A stretch of 64,000 nucleotides of DNA from Vibrio toranzoniae (GCF_024347655.1 NZ_AP025514.1:1-64000); one strand, 5' to 3'. Counted from the first letter of the stretch, positions 13,265 to 25,099 are shown. Notes: generated by a model from the sequence alone, not told the origin. Made by a program: numbers and translations.

Positions 13265-14188
13265 TTACTTCTCCTCGTTTGTCTTTTTACACATCGGGAA
13301 GCCAAGCGCTTCTCGTGACGCGTAGTACGCCTCTGCAACAGCTTTAGTCAGGTTGCGGATACGAAGGATGTAACGTTGACGCTCTGTTACAGAGATAGCT
13401 TTGCGCGCATCAAGGATGTTGAATGCGTGACCTGCTTTTAGAATGCGCTCGTAAGCTGGAAGCGGCAGTGGCTTCTCAAGCTCAAGTAATTCTTTACACT
13501 CTTTTTCGCACTGGTCGAAGAAAGTGAATAGGAAATCTACGTCTGCGTGCTCGAAGTTGTACGTTGATTGCTCAACTTCGTTTTGGTGGAAGATGTCACC
13601 GTAAGTCACGTTAGAACCGTCTGGTGCTACGTTCCATACTAGGTCGTAAACTGAGTCTACTTCCTGGATGTACATTGCTAGACGCTCGATACCGTAAGTG
13701 ATCTCGCCGGTAACAGGTTTACACTCAAGTCCGCCAACCTGTTGAAAGTAAGTAAACTGAGTGACTTCCATGCCGTTTAGCCATACTTCCCAACCAAGGC
13801 CCCATGCGCCTAGTGTTGGGTTTTCCCAGTTATCTTCAACGAAGCGAATGTCGTGAACAAGTGGGTCAACACCAAGAACCTCTAGTGAGCCTAGGTACAA
13901 CTCTTGGATATTGTCTGGCGATGGTTTTAGCGCTACTTGGAATTGGTAGTAGTGCTGAAGACGGTTAGGGTTTTCACCGTAACGGCCATCAGTAGGACGA
14001 CGTGAAGGTTGTACGTAAGCTGTAGACATTGGCTCTGGGCCAAGTGCACGTAGACATGTCATTGGGTGAGATGTGCCAGCACCTACTTCCATATCTAGTG
14101 GTTGAACAATGGTACAACCGTTTTGTGCCCAGTAATCCTGCAGCGCGAGGATCATTCCCTGGAAGGTTTTGATATCGTATTTTTGCAT
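13265..14188 (-). CDS. glyQ: Glycyl-tRNA synthetase alpha subunit
   Basis: Catalytic chain of the tetrameric glycyl-tRNA synthetase; activates glycine with ATP. The 307-aa protein is of normal length. Class II motifs are visible: [20 protein letters not shown] near 39-58, [18 protein letters not shown] near 81-98, and the [16 protein letters not shown] block around residue 168. It is the first gene of glyQS; the promoter must lie in 14189-14400, back to back with the manganese exporter leader. No T-box leader was recognised, as expected in gammaproteobacteria. Confidence 0.97.
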   Translation of the reverse strand: MQKYDIKTFQGMILALQDYWAQNGCTIVQPLDMEVGAGTSHPMTCLRALGPEPMSTAYVQPSRRPTDGRYGENPNRLQHYYQFQVALKPSPDNIQELYLGSLEVLGVDPLVHDIRFVEDNWENPTLGAWGLGWEVWLNGMEVTQFTYFQQVGGLECKPVTGEITYGIERLAMYIQEVDSVYDLVWNVAPDGSNVTYGDIFHQNEVEQSTYNFEHADVDFLFTFFDQCEKECKELLELEKPLPLPAYERILKAGHAFNILDARKAISVTERQRYILRIRNLTKAVAEAYYASREALGFPMCKKTNEEK

Positions 14189-14369
14189 AGTCAGGTTCGC
14201 GCGATTCTTTTAAATGAGTGATAAAAATAACCTCTGAGTATACCGAGATATTCGTAAAGCGAGTAGGGGTAATCTTGTTTAATTAGTGGTCTAAAATGTC
14301 GTTTAGTGGATTTTTTTGCCTTTAATGTTTGTTTTTCGGTACAAGTGGATATTTTGATAAGTTTGACAC

Positions 14370-14398
14370 TTGTTTTTGAGTACGTAGGTGATTAGAAT
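14370..14398 (+). promoter_or_regulatory. Promoter of the manganese riboswitch transcript
   Basis: TTGTTT (14370-14375), a 17-bp spacer, TAGAAT (14393-14398). The predicted start near 14404 coincides with the first base of the aptamer stem, which supports the call. A separate TTGACA at 14363 has no well-placed -10. Confidence 0.55.
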
Positions 14399-14403
14399 CT
14401 CGC

Positions 14404-14570
14404 GGTCTTTGGGGAGTAGCTTACTTATTCATATCCTATTGAATGAGTTCGTCCGTCAACATAATTGATGCAAAATCATCATGGCGTTCGAGGCAACCAC
14501 CACCTTGGTGGCGCTTAGCAAGACCTTAGACAAGCATCGTGAACCGGGATGGGGCGCGAGGTTTGTCTTT
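14404..14570 (+). ncRNA. yybP-ykoY (Mn2+) riboswitch leader
   Basis: The hallmark GGGGAGTAGC is at 14411-14420 and the second metal-site loop GTCAACATA ends near 14463. GGTCTT (14404-14409) and AAGACC (14520-14525) can form the closing stem, bounding an aptamer of about 122 nt. Downstream, AGACAA (14528-14533) can pair with TTGTCT (14563-14568) as a possible expression platform. The riboswitch class is known to control TMEM165-type Mn exporters. Boundaries are approximate, and whether it acts on transcription or translation was not determined. Confidence 0.85.
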
Positions 14571-14608
14571 GGTTAAATATAATAATCTCCGTCCCAAATG
14601 AGCATGTC

Positions 14609-15163
14609 GTGAGCGTTTTAGCAATTTCAATTACAACTGTCGCCTTAGCCGAGATCGGTGATAAGACTCAGTTGCTCTCTCTTTTATTAGCCAGTCGATA
14701 TCGCAAGCCGATACCTATCATCGCGGCTATCTTCTTTGCCACCATTGCCAATCATGCTCTTGCTGCATGGCTCGGGGTTGTGGTCGCCGATTATTTATCT
14801 CCCGAAGTTCTTAAATGGGTGCTGGTGGTCAGTTTCATTGCGATGGCGGGCTGGATTTTGATTCCGGATAAGTTGGATGACGATGAGCAGATCTCAAACC
14901 GAGGCCCATTTGTCGCCAGTTTTATCGCTTTCTTTATTGCTGAGATTGGTGATAAAACCCAGATTGCGACCTCCATTCTAGGGGCGCAATATTCGGATGC
15001 ATTAACGTGGGTGATCTTGGGTACTACGATTGGCATGTTGTTGGCGAATGTGCCTGTGGTGATCATCGGTAAGCTATCCGCTGACAAGATGCCTCTTGAT
15101 CTGATTCGTAAGATCACAGCCTTGTTATTCGTCGGTTTGGCTATCGCTGCTGCGTTCTATTAA
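14609..15163 (+). CDS. mneA: Manganese exporter of the TMEM165/UPF0016 (MneA/MntX) family
   Basis: Inner-membrane Mn2+ efflux protein that prevents manganese toxicity. The 184-aa protein has the two family signatures, LAEIGDKTQLLSLLLASRY and IAEIGDKTQIATSILGAQY, in two inverted three-helix halves. An open frame extends back to an ATG at 14549, but that lies in the riboswitch expression platform; GTG at 14609 gives the family N-terminus (MSVLAISITTVALAEIGDKTQ). The Shine-Dalgarno is weak (ATGAG). A mini-ORF ATG AGC ATG TCG TGA (14598-14612) ends overlapping this GTG and might couple translation. The riboswitch upstream is strong evidence for a manganese role. Confidence 0.88.
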   Translation: MSVLAISITTVALAEIGDKTQLLSLLLASRYRKPIPIIAAIFFATIANHALAAWLGVVVADYLSPEVLKWVLVVSFIAMAGWILIPDKLDDDEQISNRGPFVASFIAFFIAEIGDKTQIATSILGAQYSDALTWVILGTTIGMLLANVPVVIIGKLSADKMPLDLIRKITALLFVGLAIAAAFY

Positions 15164-15320
15164 TGGATAACGTTGAGGCTAATTATACTCAACCAGTGGA
15201 GTAATGTGTTGTAGGTCATACTCTTACAGTATTGTGGGAGTTATCGAGCGAATGGACATATAACTGTCATACTTGTCATGATATTTTAATATTGTGAGTT
15301 AAGAACACGAGGGCATGATT

Positions 15321-15569
15321 ATGTTGACGCGTTATATGGGTATTACTCCACAAAGCCAAAGCTATCTATTTACCTTTGGCTTGGCTCTTACACTGTTAGG
15401 CATGGTGTTGACGGATATGTGGCTGCCAATGGTGGCTGGTTCGATGATTATGACCGGGCTTGCGGTAGAGGCTTGGGTTCGGGTCGCGCATATTATTCCG
15501 ATGCGCAAAGATATTCGAGAAATTCAGCATCAGCTGGAGCATCTGCAAAACAAATCTAGAAACGAATAA
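15321..15569 (+). CDS. Small two-helix membrane protein of unknown function
   Basis: 82-aa protein, MLTRYMGITPQSQSYLFTFG and on. Two hydrophobic segments (about 13-32 and 35-50) are followed by a charged, helical tail (MRKDIREIQHQLEHLQNKSR) that could form a short coiled coil in the cytoplasm. An ATG six bases upstream (15315) is in frame, but GAGGG at 15309-15313 is spaced correctly only for 15321. It stands alone between the Mn exporter and a bidirectional terminator. I do not recognise a named family. Confidence 0.7.
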   Translation: MLTRYMGITPQSQSYLFTFGLALTLLGMVLTDMWLPMVAGSMIMTGLAVEAWVRVAHIIPMRKDIREIQHQLEHLQNKSRNE

Positions 15570-15571
15570 AC

Positions 15572-15629
15572 AAAAAGCCGCTCGTACTCTGAGTTCTGTT
15601 AAAGAACATAAGGTACGAGCGGCTTTTTT
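15572..15629. terminator. Bidirectional terminator between the small membrane gene and tusA
   Basis: AAAAAGCCGCTCGTAC (15572-15587) pairs with GTACGAGCGGCTTTTTT (15613-15629) around a loop of about 25 nt. A and T runs flank both sides, so it can stop both convergent genes. Confidence 0.85.
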
Positions 15630-15652
15630 GATACTTGATAGTCGGTGGGGCG

Positions 15653-15904
15653 TTACGCCTCCAACCCCTTTCTGATCAAATACTGGTACGGCAAAGCTTC
15701 AGTCGCTTGGCCGACCAACTGATGATCCATAAACCGACAAAAACTCGGGATGTCACGAGTGGTTGAAGGATCATCAGCTTTTACCAGTAACACATCGCCA
15801 TCCTGCATGTTTCTAATTGTCTTCCTGACCATCATTACTGGTTCCGGACAACGCAGGCCTTCAGCTTCTAAAGTATGGGTTGCCAGTTCAGGTTTGAATG
15901 TCAT
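15653..15904 (-). CDS. tusA: Sulfur carrier protein TusA
   Basis: Accepts persulfide sulfur from IscS and passes it to the TusBCD-E relay for 2-thiouridine in tRNA wobble positions, and to other sulfur acceptors. The 83-aa protein has the family motif [14 protein letters not shown] with the active Cys19, and the end [10 protein letters not shown] is typical. It is divergent from the small membrane gene at 16054. All expected residues are present. Confidence 0.95.
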   Translation of the reverse strand: MTFKPELATHTLEAEGLRCPEPVMMVRKTIRNMQDGDVLLVKADDPSTTRDIPSFCRFMDHQLVGQATEALPYQYLIRKGLEA

Positions 15905-16006
15905 GGTTTGTATCTCTATATCTATCTAACGAGTGAATAATACGTCTGCAGAAAAAATATGCAATAAGTGCTTGGCAAACAGAATCAATTCCTATAACTT
16001 AGTTAA

Positions 16007-16024
16007 CAAGTTGATAACAACTTG
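16007..16024. repeat. Inverted repeat in the tusA divergent region
   Basis: CAAGTTG (16007-16013), ATAA, CAACTTG (16018-16024): perfect 7-bp arms. It lies 30 bp before the start of the small membrane gene and may be an operator or a leader hairpin. Confidence 0.4.
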
Positions 16025-16053
16025 AAACAAAGGCAACTAGCTAAGGAGTGGCG

Positions 16054-16239
16054 ATGTTGACAGGATTAGATAGATTAACAATTTATTCGGTTCTCTGTTT
16101 TATTTCTTTTTGTGCGTTAGTACTGCGTTCATCAACAGAGACCTCACTGATGCCTATTTTTGGCATAGTAGCAACGATTATTGGTATTTGGGTAGAGATG
16201 CGCCGTTGGCAAGGCATAGCCGAAGAGCAAGAGCACTAA
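16054..16239 (+). CDS. Very small membrane protein of unknown function
   Basis: 61-aa protein beginning MLTGLDRLTIYSVLCFISFC. Two hydrophobic stretches (about 8-24 and 31-46) are joined by a short polar turn (RSSTETS), and the tail is charged (EMRRWQGIAEEQEH). AAGGAG (16043-16048) is five bases before the ATG at 16054, which decides this start over the GTG at 16048. A terminator follows. No family is recognised; the strong ribosome site and the terminator argue it is a real gene. Confidence 0.7.
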   Translation: MLTGLDRLTIYSVLCFISFCALVLRSSTETSLMPIFGIVATIIGIWVEMRRWQGIAEEQEH

Positions 16240-16307
16240 CCCGAGTACAACAAGCGAATTCCGATACGACAACATTCCGACACTATCCCCAAATTTTCTT
16301 GGGCTTC

Positions 16308-16332
16308 CCCGCGTAATTGCGGGATTTTTTTT
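16308..16332 (+). terminator. Terminator of the 61-aa membrane gene
   Basis: CCCGC (16308-16312), GTAATT loop, GCGGG (16319-16323), then a run of eight T. It lies about 70 bp downstream of the stop codon. Confidence 0.85.
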
Positions 16333-16395
16333 ATCTAAAGCATGCTATAAACAACTTAGTGACGAATGATCATTGTATACAGCTAGGTAAGTGGT

Positions 16396-17337
16396 GTGGA
16401 ATTAGAAGACATCTATCGTAGAGACCTGAATTTATTGGTCGCTTTAAAGGTATTGATTGAAGAGGGCAGCGTTAGTCAGGCTGCGATTCGTCTTAACTTA
16501 AGCCAGTCGGCAACCAGCCGAATATTAGGGCGCTTAAGAGAGCTACTCAACGATCCCTTGTTTACACGTCAAGGTCAGCACCTTATTCCCACCAAAAAAG
16601 CACTCGAGATCAGCCAGCGCATTGATCAACCTTTAGAATCATTTCGCCAACTGCTTAGCCCTAGTGCTTTCGATCCTTACTATTGTAGTGAGCGTTTTTT
16701 AATTGCGACCACTGACTATGCGATGCAAACCATCTTGCCGTATGCATTGCCGAAAATTTATGAACAAGCGCCGAATATCTCTTTGGAGTTTGCTCCGTTG
16801 CAGCATGAGCATTTGTTTAAACAACTCAGTACCGAACATGTCGACATGGCGATTTGTCGCCCGAGTGGCAGCATTGCGCCACTTCATCAAGAAGTATTGG
16901 GACCAGTCGGCGTGTCGTGTTTGTTATCTAAAAATCACCCTTTGGCAGACAGTTCACTAAGCCTTGATGATTATGTCTCTTTGCCTCACGCGATGATCGC
17001 TATCAGTGATGGTGTTAAGGCTCTATTGGATAACGCCTTAGCCAATCAACAACCTCGTAAAATGGTATTGCGTGCGTACCACCTTGAAGCCGCATTGGCT
17101 ATTGTCGATAGAATGCCACTCGTGATTACTGTTCCTGCCGATCTGGCTTACTTGGTCGCAGAGCGATATGACTTGGTCGTTAAGCCGCTGCCATTCGAGT
17201 TTATGCCATTTGATTACTCGTTGATTTGGCACTCACGCTGCGATTCTTCTGCCTCGCAACAGTGGTTGAGAAGAGTGGTGAAAGAGGAGTGTGGTGAGCT
17301 GATTCAAAAACGGATTGCGGACGTAGGTTTGGGTTAG
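16396..17337 (+). CDS. LysR-type transcriptional regulator, target unknown
   Basis: 313-aa regulator with an N-terminal winged helix-turn-helix at about 9-68 (SVSQAAIRLNLSQSATSRIL is the recognition region) and a periplasmic-binding-like effector domain from about 90. The N-terminal style (RRDLNLLVALKVLIEEGSVS) is that of the NodD/LeuO-like LysR branch. The likely start is GTG at 16396. A perfect AATGATCATT palindrome sits about 20-30 bp upstream (16365-16374) and could be an autoregulatory site. It is convergent with acuI, so its target is not evident from context. Confidence 0.85.
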   Translation: MELEDIYRRDLNLLVALKVLIEEGSVSQAAIRLNLSQSATSRILGRLRELLNDPLFTRQGQHLIPTKKALEISQRIDQPLESFRQLLSPSAFDPYYCSERFLIATTDYAMQTILPYALPKIYEQAPNISLEFAPLQHEHLFKQLSTEHVDMAICRPSGSIAPLHQEVLGPVGVSCLLSKNHPLADSSLSLDDYVSLPHAMIAISDGVKALLDNALANQQPRKMVLRAYHLEAALAIVDRMPLVITVPADLAYLVAERYDLVVKPLPFEFMPFDYSLIWHSRCDSSASQQWLRRVVKEECGELIQKRIADVGLG

Positions 17338-17367
17338 GCTTTGTATTGAATAGCAAATAGCAAACAG

Positions 17368-17397
17368 AAAAAAGGGCTGATCGTGATCAGCCCTTTT
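17368..17397. terminator. Bidirectional terminator between the LysR gene and acuI
   Basis: GGGCTGATC and GATCAGCCC form a tight hairpin flanked by A6 and T4. It separates two convergent genes. Confidence 0.85.
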
Positions 17398-17415
17398 GTT
17401 TTGAGTGTTAAGCGA

Positions 17416-18396
17416 TTACAGCTTGATAACTACACGACCAGTGATTTGACCGTTAGTGATGTCTTCTGCCGCTTGAATGGCACCATCCAAAGACACTTCT
17501 TTGGTTGCTTGAGCATAGAAAGATTCTGGTAGTAGTTCAGCCAGTTGTTCCCACGCTTTAATACGTTTTTCACGAGGGCACATCACCGAGTCCACACCTT
17601 GTAGGCGAACGTTACGCAGAATGAATGGCATTACCGTGGTTGGTAAGTCAAAGCCGCCAGCTAGACCACACATCGCAACCGCGCCGTTGTAATCAATTTG
17701 CGCCAATACTTTAGCAAGTACTTTGCTGCCTACCGTATCGATAGCACCGGCCCACTGTTGTTTCTCTAGTGGTTTTGCTGGTTCTTCTAGTTCAGCACGC
17801 TCTACAATACGTGTCGCGCCTAGTGATTTTAATAGCTCACCGTTTGCAGATGCACGGCCAGTAACCGCTGCCACTTTATAACCCAGTTGGTTTAGTAGAG
17901 TGATAGACACACTGCCTACGCCGCCACTTGCGCCAGTGACTAGGATTTCACCGTCTTCTGGTTTGATGCCTGCATCGACGATAGCTTGCACACAAAGCAT
18001 GGCGGTGAAGCCAGCTGTACCGATCGCCATGACTTTCTTAGCGTCTAGGCTTTTAGGCATAGGCACTAACCAATCACCGTTTAGGCTTGCTTTCTCAGCC
18101 ATGCCGCCCCAGTGACCTTCACCAACACCCCAACCCGTTAAAACAACTTCGTCGCCTGCTTTGTAGCGAGGGTCATCAGATTGTGAAACCACACCAGAAA
18201 GGTCGATACCTGGAACCATAGGGAAGTTGCGAACAATGCGCCCTTTACCTGTAATCGCCAAACCATCTTTGTAGTTTAAAGAAGAGTAACTCACATCAAC
18301 CTTCACATTACCTTCTGGTAATTGAGACTCATCAATCTGAGAAACTGATGCGATAGTTTTTTTGTCTTCTTGGTTTAGTACAAGTGCTTTAAACAT
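17416..18396 (-). CDS. acuI: Acryloyl-CoA reductase (NADPH), AcuI/YhdH family
   Basis: Zinc-free medium-chain dehydrogenase that reduces acryloyl-CoA to propionyl-CoA. In marine bacteria this removes toxic acrylate or acryloyl-CoA, for example from DMSP breakdown. The 326-aa protein closely parallels E. coli YhdH: SSLNYKDGLAITGKGRIVRN, FPMVPGIDLSGVV, the NADPH Rossmann motif TGASGGVGSVS, GAIDTVGSKVLAKVLAQ and LRNVRLQGVDSVM. The start at 18396 was chosen over 18450 since GGAG precedes it and the protein then begins MFKALVLNQ. It lies downstream of fadBA on the same strand but behind a terminator, so it likely has its own promoter. Confidence 0.9.
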   Translation of the reverse strand: MFKALVLNQEDKKTIASVSQIDESQLPEGNVKVDVSYSSLNYKDGLAITGKGRIVRNFPMVPGIDLSGVVSQSDDPRYKAGDEVVLTGWGVGEGHWGGMAEKASLNGDWLVPMPKSLDAKKVMAIGTAGFTAMLCVQAIVDAGIKPEDGEILVTGASGGVGSVSITLLNQLGYKVAAVTGRASANGELLKSLGATRIVERAELEEPAKPLEKQQWAGAIDTVGSKVLAKVLAQIDYNGAVAMCGLAGGFDLPTTVMPFILRNVRLQGVDSVMCPREKRIKAWEQLAELLPESFYAQATKEVSLDGAIQAAEDITNGQITGRVVIKL

Positions 18397-18571
18397 GATC
18401 TGCTCCGTAGGAGGAATATTAGGAAACTGAAGTAACTTTAGTTGAATCATTGGAGAAAAAATAATGAAACATCAACATTGAATCTATGCGTTTTGTGCAT
18501 ATATGTTGTCGCCTATTTTTCTCTGATTAGGCTTGCTGAACGAACCTGTACAGAACTGGATAGCCGAATAT

Positions 18572-18602
18572 AAAAAGTGCAGCTATATAAAGATAGCTGC
18601 AC
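18572..18602 (-). terminator. Terminator of fadBA
   Basis: GTGCAGCTAT and ATAGCTGCAC form a perfect 10-bp stem over six bases; on the minus strand it runs into T5. It lies 37 bp after the fadA stop. Confidence 0.85.
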
Positions 18603-18638
18603 ATAAGATTACCCGACAAGTTTTACAACCAAAGAGCG

Positions 18639-22000
<3,362 letters not shown>

Positions 22001-22070
22001 TGTCTATCTCCATGACATACAATCCACGATTGTTTGAGAGAATCTTGTTATCTTTCTATTATTGTAGAAT

Positions 22071-22087
22071 ACCTGGTAAGACCAGTT
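22071..22087. promoter_or_regulatory. FadR operator in front of fadBA
   Basis: ACCTGGTAAGACCAGTT closely resembles the well-known E. coli fadBA FadR site (ATCTGGTACGACCAGAT), keeping the CTGGT...ACCAG core. On the minus strand it covers the region just upstream of a TACAAT -10 (22061-22066), as expected for a repressor displaced by acyl-CoA. Confidence 0.75.
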
Positions 22088-22129
22088 ATCTTAGTCTGTA
22101 CCTCTGTCTGGTGAATTTCAATACATTTT

Positions 22130-22145
22130 TTAAACAATTGTTTAA
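22130..22145. promoter_or_regulatory. 16-bp palindrome between fadB and yigZ
   Basis: TTAAACAATTGTTTAA is a perfect palindrome with an AAAC-N4-GTTT core, the pattern described for PsrA-type TetR regulators of fatty acid metabolism. It lies 43 bp beyond the FadR site, on the yigZ side. The assignment to PsrA is inference. Confidence 0.45.
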
Positions 22146-22227
22146 CATTGTGCGATAGCACAGATCCTCTAACCCTTATTATTCACGCGTGATACACTTC
22201 GCCGCTCTTATTAATTAAGTTAACGAT

Positions 22228-22851
22228 ATGAATGAACAGCCCTATTTAATACCGTCTGCGTCGGCTCTGTTTGAAGAAGAGATAAAAAAGAGCGTCTTTA
22301 TTACTCATCTTGCTCATACTCCAAGTGTAGAAGCTGCCAAACAGTTCGTAGAGCTGGTTAAGAAGGAGCATTCTTCAGCGCGACATAATTGTTGGGGTTT
22401 TGTGGCGGGGCGACCTGAAGATTCAATGCTTTGGGGTTTTAGTGATGATGGTGAACCCTCTGGTACTGCGGGTAAGCCGATCTTGGCACAACTGTCTGGT
22501 TCTGGTGTCGGTGAGTTAACGGCTGTGGTGACTCGTTATTCAGGTGGAATTAAGCTTGGAACGGGTGGTTTGGTTAAGGCCTATGGTGGAGGAGTGCAAC
22601 AAGCTCTCAAGCTGCTTCAAACAATCGAGAAAAAAATAACCACAAAATTACGGCTAGAGTTAGACTATGGTTTTGTGCCAATTGCGCAATCCATCATGGC
22701 TCAGCATCAAGCGGTTGAGGTCCAAGCGGATTATGGTGTTCAAGTTGAGCTTATTATTGAAATAGAGCTCCTGCAGGTAGATTCGTTTACCCAAACCATG
22801 ATCAATAAAAGCGGTGCTAAGGCACTGGTAACGAAAGTCAAAGACAACTAG
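22228..22851 (+). CDS. yigZ: YigZ/IMPACT family protein (UPF0029)
   Basis: Member of a widespread family related to eukaryotic IMPACT, a translation-control protein; the bacterial function is not settled. The 207-aa protein has the family N-domain blocks KKSVFITHLAHTPSVEAA, SARHNCWGFVAG, DDGEPSGTAGKPIL and VTRYSGGIKLGTGGLVKAYG, then a ferredoxin-like C-terminal domain (about 140-200). It is divergent from fadBA and begins a run yigZ-trkH-hemG. In E. coli yigZ also precedes trkH; pepQ, present there between fadB and yigZ, is absent here. Confidence 0.92.
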   Translation: MNEQPYLIPSASALFEEEIKKSVFITHLAHTPSVEAAKQFVELVKKEHSSARHNCWGFVAGRPEDSMLWGFSDDGEPSGTAGKPILAQLSGSGVGELTAVVTRYSGGIKLGTGGLVKAYGGGVQQALKLLQTIEKKITTKLRLELDYGFVPIAQSIMAQHQAVEVQADYGVQVELIIEIELLQVDSFTQTMINKSGAKALVTKVKDN

Positions 22852-22885
22852 GAAGTGTGAAGCATTTCGCTTCGTTCAATAGCTC

Positions 22886-24343
22886 ATGCAATTTCGCTCA
22901 ATTATTCGAATCGTCGGATTATTATTAGCACTTTTTAGTGTATCAATGCTCGCACCTGCGCTCGTCGCACTTATCTATCGAGATGGTGCGGGTGTGCCAT
23001 TTGTGACGACTTTTTTCGTTCTATTGTTTTGCGGAGCAACTTGCTGGTTTCCAAACCGCCGCTATAAACACGAATTGAAAGCACGTGATGGCTTTTTGAT
23101 TGTTGTTTTGTTCTGGACGGTAATCGGCAGTGCGGGTGCTTTACCGTTTCTGATCGCTGATAACCCGAGTGTTTCGGTAACCGATGCTTTCTTCGAATCC
23201 TTTTCTGCATTAACTACCACAGGGGCGACTGTTATCGTCGGTCTTGATGATCTCCCTAAGGCAATTCTGTTTTATCGTCAGTTTCTACAATGGTTTGGTG
23301 GTATGGGTATCATCGTATTAGCCGTGGCTATCCTTCCTGTTCTGGGCATTGGTGGTATGCAGTTATATCGTGCCGAAATCCCTGGCCCGGTAAAAGATAA
23401 CAAAATGACTCCGCGTATTGCTGAAACGGCAAAAGCGTTGTGGTACATCTATCTCAGTTTAACCATTGCTTGTGCGGTGGCGTTTTGGCTTGCAGGAATG
23501 AGTTTCTTTGATGCCATCAGCCATAGCTTCTCAACCATTGCGATTGGCGGTTTCTCGACTCACGATGCGAGTATGGGTTATTTCAACAGCCCTGCTATCA
23601 ACATGATTACGGTCGTGTTCCTTCTTATATCTGCGTGTAACTACTCATTACACTTTGCAGCGTTTGCCTCAGGTGGTGTACATCCCAAGTATTACTGGAA
23701 AGATCCTGAATTCCGGGCTTTTATTTTTATTCAAGCGGTGCTGTTTTTAGTTTGTTTCTTATTGTTGCTTAACCATAATTCTTATGACTCGTATTACGAT
23801 GCCTTGGATCAGGCTTTGTTTCAAACGGTGTCTATATCTACCACTGCTGGTTTCACTACCACTGGTTTTTCTGAGTGGCCATTGTTTCTACCTGTTCTGC
23901 TTTTGTTCTCTTCTTTTATAGGGGGCTGTGCAGGTTCAACGGGCGGTGGTATGAAAGTAATCCGCATATTATTACTTACTTTACAGGGTGCTCGTGAAAT
24001 GAAGCGTCTTGTTCACCCACGTGCAGTCTATACCATCAAGGTTGGCGGTTCGGCACTACCACAACGTGTTGTAGATGCTGTTTGGGGGTTCTTCTCTGCA
24101 TACGCCTTGGTTTTTGTGGTTTGTATGTTGGCGCTTATTGCTACGGGGATGGATGAGCTAAGTGCTTTCTCTGCGGTAGCGGCGACATTGAATAACCTTG
24201 GCCCTGGTTTAGGTGAAGTGGCTATGCACTTCGGCGATGTGAATGACAAAGCCAAATGGGTGTTGATCGTATCTATGCTATTTGGCCGTTTAGAAATATT
24301 CACCTTATTAATTTTATTGACCCCTACGTTTTGGCGTAGTTAA
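22886..24343 (+). CDS. trkH: Trk potassium uptake channel subunit TrkH
   Basis: Pore-forming inner-membrane subunit of the Trk K+ uptake system, gated by TrkA, which is not in this window. The 485-aa protein has four membrane-pore-membrane repeats; the selectivity-loop sequences are visible as LTTTGATVI, STIAIGGFSTHD, STTAGFTTTGF and ATLNNLGPGLG. The gating-loop glycine-rich stretch FIGGCAGSTGGGMKVIR lies in the third repeat. It follows yigZ by 34 bp and precedes hemG by 10 bp, so the three are probably one operon. Confidence 0.95.
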   Translation: MQFRSIIRIVGLLLALFSVSMLAPALVALIYRDGAGVPFVTTFFVLLFCGATCWFPNRRYKHELKARDGFLIVVLFWTVIGSAGALPFLIADNPSVSVTDAFFESFSALTTTGATVIVGLDDLPKAILFYRQFLQWFGGMGIIVLAVAILPVLGIGGMQLYRAEIPGPVKDNKMTPRIAETAKALWYIYLSLTIACAVAFWLAGMSFFDAISHSFSTIAIGGFSTHDASMGYFNSPAINMITVVFLLISACNYSLHFAAFASGGVHPKYYWKDPEFRAFIFIQAVLFLVCFLLLLNHNSYDSYYDALDQALFQTVSISTTAGFTTTGFSEWPLFLPVLLLFSSFIGGCAGSTGGGMKVIRILLLTLQGAREMKRLVHPRAVYTIKVGGSALPQRVVDAVWGFFSAYALVFVVCMLALIATGMDELSAFSAVAATLNNLGPGLGEVAMHFGDVNDKAKWVLIVSMLFGRLEIFTLLILLTPTFWRS

Positions 24344-24353
24344 GGACGACATT

Positions 24354-24881
24354 GTGGCAAAAGCTCTATTTTTGTATTCAAGCCGTGAAGGGCAGACCAA
24401 GAAAATCTTGAACTATATAAAAGAAGAAATGAATGAGTTCGAATGTGAGCTTCAAGATCTGCACACAATTGGTAACGTCGACTTTGCTCAATATGACAGA
24501 GTATTGATCGGTGCATCGATTCGTTACGGTCATCTTAATAAGAAACTATATCAGTTCATTGATGCGAACCTGATTCAGCTGCAATCAAACAAGGTTGCTT
24601 TCTTCTGCGTGAACTTAACAGCGCGTAAAGAAGACCAAGGTAAAGATACGCCTGAAGGTAGCGCTTACATTAAGAAGTTTCTTCTAAAGTCCCCATGGCA
24701 ACCTACCTTAATCGGTGTGTTTGCTGGCGCCCTCTATTACCCTCGTTATAACTGGTTCGATAAAACCATGATTCGCTTCATTATGAATATGACAGGTGGC
24801 GAAACGGATACAACCAAGGAAGTCGAATACACAAACTGGGAAAAAGTCTCTTTATTCTCTAAGAAACTGCAAGAGATGTAA
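24354..24881 (+). CDS. hemG: Menaquinone-dependent protoporphyrinogen oxidase
   Basis: Oxidises protoporphyrinogen IX to protoporphyrin IX in heme synthesis, using FMN and passing electrons to quinones. The 175-aa protein has a long-chain flavodoxin fold: the FMN phosphate loop YSSREGQTKKI near 8-18, GASIRYGHLNKKLYQFI, and FAGALYYPRYNWFDKTMIRFIM, the HemG-specific insert region. GTG start at 24354 with AAGGA seven bases upstream. As in E. coli, it sits directly upstream of an rRNA operon. Confidence 0.95.
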   Translation: MAKALFLYSSREGQTKKILNYIKEEMNEFECELQDLHTIGNVDFAQYDRVLIGASIRYGHLNKKLYQFIDANLIQLQSNKVAFFCVNLTARKEDQGKDTPEGSAYIKKFLLKSPWQPTLIGVFAGALYYPRYNWFDKTMIRFIMNMTGGETDTTKEVEYTNWEKVSLFSKKLQEM

Positions 24882-24929
24882 GAGAAAAGCCTACTTTTGA
24901 GACGTTTTGAGTTCTTTTTAATCGAACGA

Positions 24930-24995
24930 ATAAAAAAATGGAAAAAACTTCAAAAAGGGCTTGCCAGTGTGATCGAAATCTCTATAATGCCACCT
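24930..24995 (+). promoter_or_regulatory. rRNA operon promoter P1 with UP element
   Basis: TTGCCA (24961-24966), 16 bp, TATAAT (24983-24988), preceded by A-rich UP-like sequence (24930-24958) and followed by a GC-rich discriminator. These are the features of growth-rate and ppGpp-controlled rrn P1 promoters. Confidence 0.85.
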
Positions 24996-25099
24996 CGCTG
25001 ACACGGGATGGCTTCGAAGCTTAGGTTTCAAAAGCGAAAACAAATCAGCAGGTCAAATTAGCCAAGCTAAACGCTTGAAAAAAGTTTTGAAAATAGTGG

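Noticed and set aside
14549..14608. 20-residue N-terminal extension of the Mn exporter
   Set aside because: The ATG at 14549 lies in the riboswitch expression platform, and the added residues are not part of the family.
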